From: Streptomyces sp. NBC_00459
GTDB taxonomy: Bacteria > Actinomycetota > Actinomycetes > Streptomycetales > Streptomycetaceae
Direction: 5' to 3'
NCBI RefSeq assembly: GCF_036013955.1
Contig: NZ_CP107903.1
Coordinates: 1,364,001 to 1,428,000, forward strand
Length of the DNA: 64,000 bases
The position numbers were made by a program, and so were the translations under genes. Numbering within the stretch: the first letter of the stretch is position 1; every line of letters starts with the position of its first letter. Positions 59,901 to 64,000 of this stretch are shown piece after piece. Below the pieces are notes generated by a model. That model did not search any database. It saw only the letters and a program-made list of their open reading frames with translations, and was not told the DNA's origin.

Positions 59901-61264
59901 ATCAGGCCGAGCACCGGGCGCGCCGGTCCGGGCAGCGGGCCGCCGTCCAGGACGGGCACGGACTCACGCGCCCGCAGTTCCCCGAGGGGCCGGTCGGGGG
60001 CGGCGACGGCCTCGCTCAGCAGGGCGAGCAGGCCCTCCTGGAGTGCGGTGACGTCCGTCTCGTCGTAGAGGTCGGGGTTGGCGTCGACGGCGATGCGCAG
60101 GCCCGAGCCCTCGGAGCGGTCGTAGACGTTGACGGACAGATCGTCGACGGGACCGGCGGAGACGTTGTGGACCGTGCTGCGGTGTCCGGCGAAGCGCAGG
60201 TCGTACTCGAAGGGCATGATGTTGACGCCGGGACCGGACAACCGGCGCTGTCCGCCGACCAGTTTGAGGTCACGGCGCATGTGTTCGTAGCGGTAGCGCT
60301 GGTGCGGGAGACCTGCGCGGAGTTCGCGGGAGATCCGGGCAGCGAGGTCGCGCAGGGTGTCCGTCGCGGTGACCGTCACACGCAGGGGCAGGATGTTGCG
60401 GACCATGCACGGCACGCGCAGGGAGACCGACCCGAGGCGGCCCATCGCGGGGAGGCTGAGGACGATCTCCGGTGCGCCGGTCGCGTGGTGCAGTCGAGCC
60501 GCCGTGACCGCCAGCAGCACCTCGGACCAGGTGACCTTCAGGTCGCGGGCCACGCCACGCAGGTTCCGCGTCTGTGCCGCGTCGAGGTCGCCGACGCGGC
60601 GACGGAAAGTGCGCGCGGGCAGGGCCGAACGGCCGGCCGGGGTCACCACCGGCGGCCGGTCCGCGTACCGGTCCGTCCAGTGGGCGCGGTCCTCGGCGAA
60701 GCGGGGCGACTCCTGGTAGGCGCGTTCCTCGTCCCGTACCGAGGCCAGGGTGCCGAAGCCGCTCTCCCCCACCGGTTCCCCCGCCGCCAGGGCCGTGTAG
60801 ACCTCGGCGACGCGGCGGGCGACCAGGGACAGGCCGAAGCCGTCGAGGGCGATGTGGTGGACGCGGTGGTACCAGAGGTACTCGTCCGGCGCGATCCGCA
60901 GCAGGGCATGGCCGAAGACGTGGTCGCACGTGAGGTCGACCGGGCGGGCCATGTCCTCGTCCATCCAGGCCAGGGCCGCCGCGTGCGGGTCCGGTTCGGT
61001 GGTGAGGTCGGCGGTGTGCGGGCGCCAGGCGCCGGTCGGAGCGGCTGTCTCCCAGGGCTGCCCCTGGTCGTCGACGACGTAGGAGACGTTCAGGGCCTCC
61101 GTCTCCGCGACCACCTGCCGCAGGGCGGCTTCGAAGACGGCCGGGTCCACCGGGCCGTGGATGTGTACGTATTCGGCCGTGTTGTAGGCGGGGCTGTCCG
61201 GGTCGAGCCGCTGGCCCGTCCAGACGCCTTCCTGAGCGGCGAGCAGTGGTTGACGCGCCGTCAC
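56990..61264 (-). CDS. scoA: Isonitrile-lipopeptide NRPS (C-A-T-R), ScoA-like
   Basis: 1424 aa, one module with reductive release. The condensation domain spans about 1-440 with HHIALDG at 136-142. The adenylation domain spans about 450-930 with HTSGSTGRPKG at 581-591, YGPTEAT and SSGKIDR near 918. The thiolation domain has DLGAQSLQAI with Ser near 976. The thioester-reductase domain begins LLTGATGFVG at about 1053 and has YGYQQSKWAAERLL. It would condense isonitrile-fatty acyl groups with an amino acid and release it as aldehyde or alcohol, as ScoA/MmaA do. GTG 61264 overlaps the carrier gene stop (GTGA). The amino acid cannot be read with confidence. Confidence 0.93.
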   Translation of the reverse strand: MTARQPLLAAQEGVWTGQRLDPDSPAYNTAEYVHIHGPVDPAVFEAALRQVVAETEALNVSYVVDDQGQPWETAAPTGAWRPHTADLTTEPDPHAAALAWMDEDMARPVDLTCDHVFGHALLRIAPDEYLWYHRVHHIALDGFGLSLVARRVAEVYTALAAGEPVGESGFGTLASVRDEERAYQESPRFAEDRAHWTDRYADRPPVVTPAGRSALPARTFRRRVGDLDAAQTRNLRGVARDLKVTWSEVLLAVTAARLHHATGAPEIVLSLPAMGRLGSVSLRVPCMVRNILPLRVTVTATDTLRDLAARISRELRAGLPHQRYRYEHMRRDLKLVGGQRRLSGPGVNIMPFEYDLRFAGHRSTVHNVSAGPVDDLSVNVYDRSEGSGLRIAVDANPDLYDETDVTALQEGLLALLSEAVAAPDRPLGELRARESVPVLDGGPLPGPARPVLGLIADHAARSGGSVAVEHDGHSITYAELFGSARDLAHRLAARGVGPGDLVAVALPRGIDAITAVLGVLLSGAAYCPLDPTAPEARRAELLEGARPALTLTTSTYADVTADLATARPTAPAPDELAYVLHTSGSTGRPKGVEIGHRALAHFVAGATHRYGVQRHDRVLQFAPLHFDTSVEEIFLALCAGATLVVRTDDMTDSVPAFLNTCARLRISFLDLPTAYWHELAYAVSTGAAALPAAVRTVVIGGEAALPERVDRWRKAVGTSVRLLNTYGPTEATVVATAADLHDPALAPGDVPIGLPLPGTRAAVVDGELHLLGDNLAAGYRGGALPDTARFAPLDVLPGAPRAYRTGDRVRIGDDGQLRYLGRTDTEFKISGHRVHPAEVESALLACAGVRDAAVVGQVLEDGTRRLAAYVVPDEPDGLFRQDGPDLSVAGIRDRLRTALPPAMIPSAIEFLAGLPRTSSGKIDRKLLATPHPDLGTRRTNSPDRTLERTIASVWQQVLGLASVAAQDDVFDLGAQSLQAIQVANRLGVELGREMKVAWLFQHPRIADLARFLQQQEGPTTPGLPQTMAADTVLDPDIRPGDGLRAGGTPERILLTGATGFVGVHLLAQLLTDTEAEIVCTVRAPSPAEATARIQQALETHRIRVPDTAWERVTALPADLARPRLGLADGTFAELARTCGAIFHNAATVSIMRDYATLRAANTGSTRELLRLAAVRPVPLHFVSTLSVAPPLALATEVPEAFFPPHSGLRYGYQQSKWAAERLLEQAAERGLPVTVHRLGRIVGPAATGYVNERDFLWSVLRAGVPAGIVPELFEEETWTPVDHVAEALVHLCLGQRRAATVFNHAATAPVRLGDIYDWLEEYGYSLRRVPLAQWRAELPESSGVAATTLAFFDSWDAAPEDAADPGLRLGRVCADNVVNGLHGSGITCPPADRDLVFRYLDHCVTTGLLPAPAGRKSHLAAPAK

Positions 61265-61506
61265 CTCGTTGTCTCCTGACGTGCGGAGAGCAGCTGCCAC
61301 CACTGGGCGAACGAGGTGCGCTCGGCCAGTTCGACGAAGGTCACGTCCGCACCGGTTTCCCGCCACCGTTCGATGAGGGTGACGATGCGCAGGGAGTCCA
61401 GCCCCGCGTAGAGAGGGTTCTCGTCGAGGTCGATCTCGTCGGGCCGCAGGTAGAGGTACTCCGCCAGGTCCGCGCGGAAGCCCTCCATCGTGAGGGGAGC
61501 AGGCAT
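61261..61506 (-). CDS. scoB: Acyl carrier protein, ScoB-like
   Basis: 81 aa. The phosphopantetheine site is in PLYAGLDSLRIVTLIERW with the Ser near residue 38. Surrounding sequence (RADLAEYLYLRPDEIDLDEN) is a typical carrier helix 1 and acidic loop. In the Sco/Mma pathway this carrier holds the unsaturated fatty acyl chain while Gly is added and the isonitrile is made. It is coupled to the NRPS by a 4-nt overlap. Order matches Rv0100 before Rv0101. Confidence 0.92.
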   Translation of the reverse strand: MPAPLTMEGFRADLAEYLYLRPDEIDLDENPLYAGLDSLRIVTLIERWRETGADVTFVELAERTSFAQWWQLLSARQETTR

Positions 61507-61543
61507 GTCGTTCTCACTCCAGTTCTCTCCGAGGGAGTACCGG

Positions 61544-63106
61544 TCAGTTGACCTTGCGGGCGGAGTCGCCCCAGAAGCGGTCGCGCAGTTCGCGGCGCAG
61601 GATCTTGCCGCTGGGGTTGCGGGGGACGCTGTCGATGAACTCGTAACGGGCGGGCAGCTTGAAGCTCGCGAGCCGCGGGACCAGGAAGGTGTGCAGGTCC
61701 CGGGGCGTGGGCTGCTGTTCGGGGTCCGGGACGACGAAGGCGTGCACGTACTCGCCCCAGCGTTCGTCGGGGGCGCCGACGACCACGGCCTCGGCCACAC
61801 CGGGGTGGCCTTCCAGTACGTTCTCGATCTCGGCCGGGTAGACGTTCTCACCGGCCACGAGGATGGCGTCCTTGATGCGGTCGCGGATGAAGACGTAGCC
61901 GTCCTCGTCGACGTAGCCGGCGTCCCCGGTGTGGATCCAGCCGTCGACGAGGGTCTCTGCGGTCTTCTCGGGCAGTCCCCAGTACTCGACCATGCGGGCC
62001 GGGGTGGCCAGGCACACCTCCCCGACCTCGCCCGGCGGGAGTTCACGGCCCCCGCCGTCGATCACCTTGCTGCGCACGCCCGGGTAGGGGTGCCCGGCCG
62101 CCTGCATGAGAGGGCCGCCGGGGACATGGGCGGCCGGGGGCAGGCAGACGGCGGTGTTGCCGGTCTCGGTGAGGCCGTAGATCTGGGCGAACTCGCACGC
62201 CAGGACCGCGAGGCTCTCCTCCAGCAGGGCCTCGGAGATCGGGGAGCCGCCGTAGACCGTCTTGCGCAGGGTGGTGAAGTCCTTGGCGCCGACGCCCGGT
62301 TCGGTCAGCATCATGCGGAGCATGGCCGGGACTACACACGCGGTGGTGATACCCAGGTCGCGGATGAGGTCGACGGCCTGGCGTGCGACGAAGGCACGCA
62401 TCGCGACGACGGTCGTACCCGCGTTGAAGTTCTGCGTGGCCCACCACAGGCCGCCGATGTGGAATCCCGGGATGCCGATGAGCGCGATGTCACCGGCCCG
62501 CCAGTCGATCCAGTCGAGGCCCTCGCTCGCCAGGGCGTCCCGGATCGCGAAGAAGCTGCGGTGGGCCAGCACGACGCCCTTGGGCAGTCCGGTCGTCCCG
62601 CTGGTGTAGAGCTGGGCGACCGGGGTGTCCGGGGTGGCGCTGTCCGGAAGTTCGGTGTCGGGGTGGGGTGCCTTCCAGGCGGTGAAGCTCTCGCCGAGGG
62701 CGACGGCCTTCTCCGGGGGCGCGGTCGGCATCCTCTCCACGATCGCCTCGAACTCGTCCTCCAGGAACAGGAGTCGGGTCCCGGAGTCCTGGAGGATGTG
62801 GCTGACCTCGGGCGCGGTGAGCCGCCAGTTGACGGGGACCAGGACGGTGCCGCTCTTGGCGCAGGCGAACAGGATCTCGTAGTAGTGCTCGGACTCCTTG
62901 CCGAGGTACGCGACGCGGTCCCCCGCGCCGAGTCCGGCGTCCTGGAGTGCGTGGGCGATGCGGTTGCTCTCACGGTGCAGTTGCTCGTACGTCAGGGTGC
63001 GGCCCTCGCAGAGGACCGCGGGGGTGGTGGGCCGGTGCCGGGCGTGGAAGCCGGTGGTCCGGGCGAGCGTTCGGAGCTCCGGGTGGTGGAGCCTGTCCGT
63101 GGTCAT
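61544..63106 (-). CDS. scoC: Fatty acyl-AMP/acyl-ACP ligase, ScoC-like
   Basis: A 520-aa ANL-superfamily ligase. Motifs are QLYTSGTTGLPKGVVLAHRS near residue 165, FAQIYGLTETGNTAVCLPP near 311, GWIHTGDAGYVDEDGYVFIR near 393 and the PSGKILRRELRD Lys near 501. It would activate a short or medium beta-unsaturated fatty acid and load it on the ScoB carrier, the role of MmaC/FadD10. The ATG lies 68 bp after the ScoD stop. Confidence 0.92.
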   Translation of the reverse strand: MTTDRLHHPELRTLARTTGFHARHRPTTPAVLCEGRTLTYEQLHRESNRIAHALQDAGLGAGDRVAYLGKESEHYYEILFACAKSGTVLVPVNWRLTAPEVSHILQDSGTRLLFLEDEFEAIVERMPTAPPEKAVALGESFTAWKAPHPDTELPDSATPDTPVAQLYTSGTTGLPKGVVLAHRSFFAIRDALASEGLDWIDWRAGDIALIGIPGFHIGGLWWATQNFNAGTTVVAMRAFVARQAVDLIRDLGITTACVVPAMLRMMLTEPGVGAKDFTTLRKTVYGGSPISEALLEESLAVLACEFAQIYGLTETGNTAVCLPPAAHVPGGPLMQAAGHPYPGVRSKVIDGGGRELPPGEVGEVCLATPARMVEYWGLPEKTAETLVDGWIHTGDAGYVDEDGYVFIRDRIKDAILVAGENVYPAEIENVLEGHPGVAEAVVVGAPDERWGEYVHAFVVPDPEQQPTPRDLHTFLVPRLASFKLPARYEFIDSVPRNPSGKILRRELRDRFWGDSARKVN

Positions 63107-63174
63107 GGCTTTGTCTCTCGCCTCGTGTCGGGGGACGTTCGAGTCGGGGGTGTTCGTGTCAGGGGGCGGTCGCG

Positions 63175-63672
63175 TCAGGGGACGTTGACGAACGCCAGGG
63201 TCGCCTCGCCGTCGCAGCGGCCGGACTCGGCGTCCCAGTACCGGAAGGCGGTGTCGGCGTGCAGGAACGGGCTGCCGGCGGCCGGGGCACGTCGGGTGAC
63301 GGACCGGAACTCCATCTCCCCGGAGAATTCACGGGGATTGACGGGTCGCCGGAAACTGGCGGCGAAACGGGCGATGAGAATGTCCGGGAGCTGGTGCTTC
63401 CAGAAGTCGTCCAGCGTCCACGATCGGAAACCCGAGCCCAGTCCTTCCTGGACGGACTTGGCGACGAGGTAATACATCATCTGGTTGTAGCAGATGTTCA
63501 CCTCGACGGAATTCAGATGGCCCGTGTCGTCGATGTAGCACGACTCGGGTATCGCGAACTCACAACGGACGGAAGCACGGCCGTCCGTCTCTGTCACGAC
63601 AGCCGAACGCAGGTACTTGCAATGGTCCTTGTAGGGCGCCAGCACCTGCGCCAACAGGGCTTCGTCCGTCAT
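63175..63672 (-). CDS. scoD: FcoT-type Gly-adding enzyme, ScoD-like
   Basis: A 165-aa hotdog-fold protein of the FcoT (Rv0098) family. Recognisable are [20 protein letters not shown], the central [20 protein letters not shown]-like stretch (residues about 44-66) with [14 protein letters not shown], and [19 protein letters not shown]. In the isonitrile pathway ScoD/MmaD catalyses conjugate addition of glycine to the acyl-ACP double bond, although the fold was first called thioesterase. It overlaps the ScoE stop as ATGA. Confidence 0.92.
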   Translation of the reverse strand: MTDEALLAQVLAPYKDHCKYLRSAVVTETDGRASVRCEFAIPESCYIDDTGHLNSVEVNICYNQMMYYLVAKSVQEGLGSGFRSWTLDDFWKHQLPDILIARFAASFRRPVNPREFSGEMEFRSVTRRAPAAGSPFLHADTAFRYWDAESGRCDGEATLAFVNVP

Positions 63673-64000
63673 GCCGCCCTGATCCCGTCGTGCAGCCCGC
63701 GTTCGTCGTGGACCGTGACGCGGTAGGAGACGGTCGGCTCGGGCGTGGTCGTGTGCCGCGCGCGGTGGATCAGGCTGCGGTTGTCCCAGACCAGCAGGTC
63801 GCCCTTCTCGAAGCTCTGCAGGTGGATGTTCTCGTGCTCGAAGCTCTCGTCGAGTTGGCCGGTGACGTCGAACAGCCGCTTGAGCAGCTCCTCGTCGAGC
63901 GGGTTGCCGTCCTGGTCCTCGATGCCGACGGTGAAGCCCTCGCTGATGTAGAGGACCGTCTCGCCGGTCATGGGGTGGGCGAAGGTGGTCGGCTGGACGA
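63669..64000 (-). CDS. scoE: Isonitrile-forming Fe(II)/2-oxoglutarate dioxygenase, ScoE-like (C-terminal part)
   Basis: Only the last 110 codons are in the window; the gene starts beyond the right edge. The sequence has [20 protein letters not shown], then [20 protein letters not shown] with the distal iron-ligand His, and [12 protein letters not shown] with the 2-oxoglutarate-binding Arg. These are TauD-like features kept in ScoE, which turns the N-carboxymethyl group into the isonitrile. First known gene of the operon here; promoter not visible. Confidence 0.9.
   Translation of the reverse strand, partial: VQPTTFAHPMTGETVLYISEGFTVGIEDQDGNPLDEELLKRLFDVTGQLDESFEHENIHLQSFEKGDLLVWDNRSLIHRARHTTTPEPTVSYRVTVHDERGLHDGIRAA

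Overview
The window is high-GC actinobacterial chromosome, almost certainly Streptomyces. The evidence is extreme third-position GC, many GTG/TTG starts and GTGA/ATGA stop-start overlaps, a divergent tuf3-type EF-Tu, LAXTG sortase anchoring, two cobalamin riboswitches and a mycofactocin locus. I saw no rRNA, tRNA, CRISPR array or intact transposase.

Layout. 1-6256: mycofactocin (MFT) locus, mftABCDEF on the minus strand (mftF cut by the window edge), with mftG divergent and mftR beyond it. 6380-13883: housekeeping and accessory genes, including a CoA-binding protein, a sortase-anchored alginate-lyase-like protein, a probably leaderless FAD monooxygenase, a decayed YbaK-type pseudogene, an XRE-cupin regulator divergent from an EamA transporter across a clear operator, a gamma carbonic anhydrase and a DedA protein. 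14125-23087: a protein joining a sigma-like helical N-terminus to a ricin-type lectin region, a hotdog thioesterase, an MFS transporter, a spermidine-synthase-like protein, tuf3 and a TVP38-type membrane protein. 23122-26077: three-gene sugar-type operon (Gfo/Idh/MocA, PmoA-like, cupin) behind a LacI-type operator. 26429-28433: uppP, a tiny ORF and an SDR. 28.7-36.0 kb: accessory region of small genes and remnants, with one intact DUF4291 gene and at least four DUF4291 fragments, a perfect 19-bp inverted repeat and an Imm32-like immunity gene. 36.1-45.6 kb: lnt, Gfo/Idh/MocA, DinB, two lipoproteins, ung, an oligopeptide-type binding protein and two SDRs. 45.7-47.7 kb: HipA-like kinase with DUF3037 partner, an integrase tail remnant and a broken GntR regulator. 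47.8-53.6 kb: NCS1 permease with a cysteine-rich tail, then metE under one cobalamin riboswitch and a secreted transcobalamin-like DUF4430 protein under a second.

54.0-64.0 kb is the most striking part: a minus-strand isonitrile-lipopeptide operon in the order scoE-scoD-scoC-scoB-scoA (the Rv0097-Rv0101 order of Mycobacterium), followed directly by a FecB/FecCD/ATPase metallophore-type importer. Acyl ligase, carrier protein, Gly-adding enzyme, isonitrile-forming dioxygenase and reductase-terminated NRPS would make the metal-binding lipopeptide. The ABC genes would plausibly recover its metal complex.

Three copies of a short Streptomyces intergenic repeat (core GGGGAACTGCGCGA) lie near gene ends in the first 21 kb. 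Functions are read from motifs and remembered family features; no searches were run.
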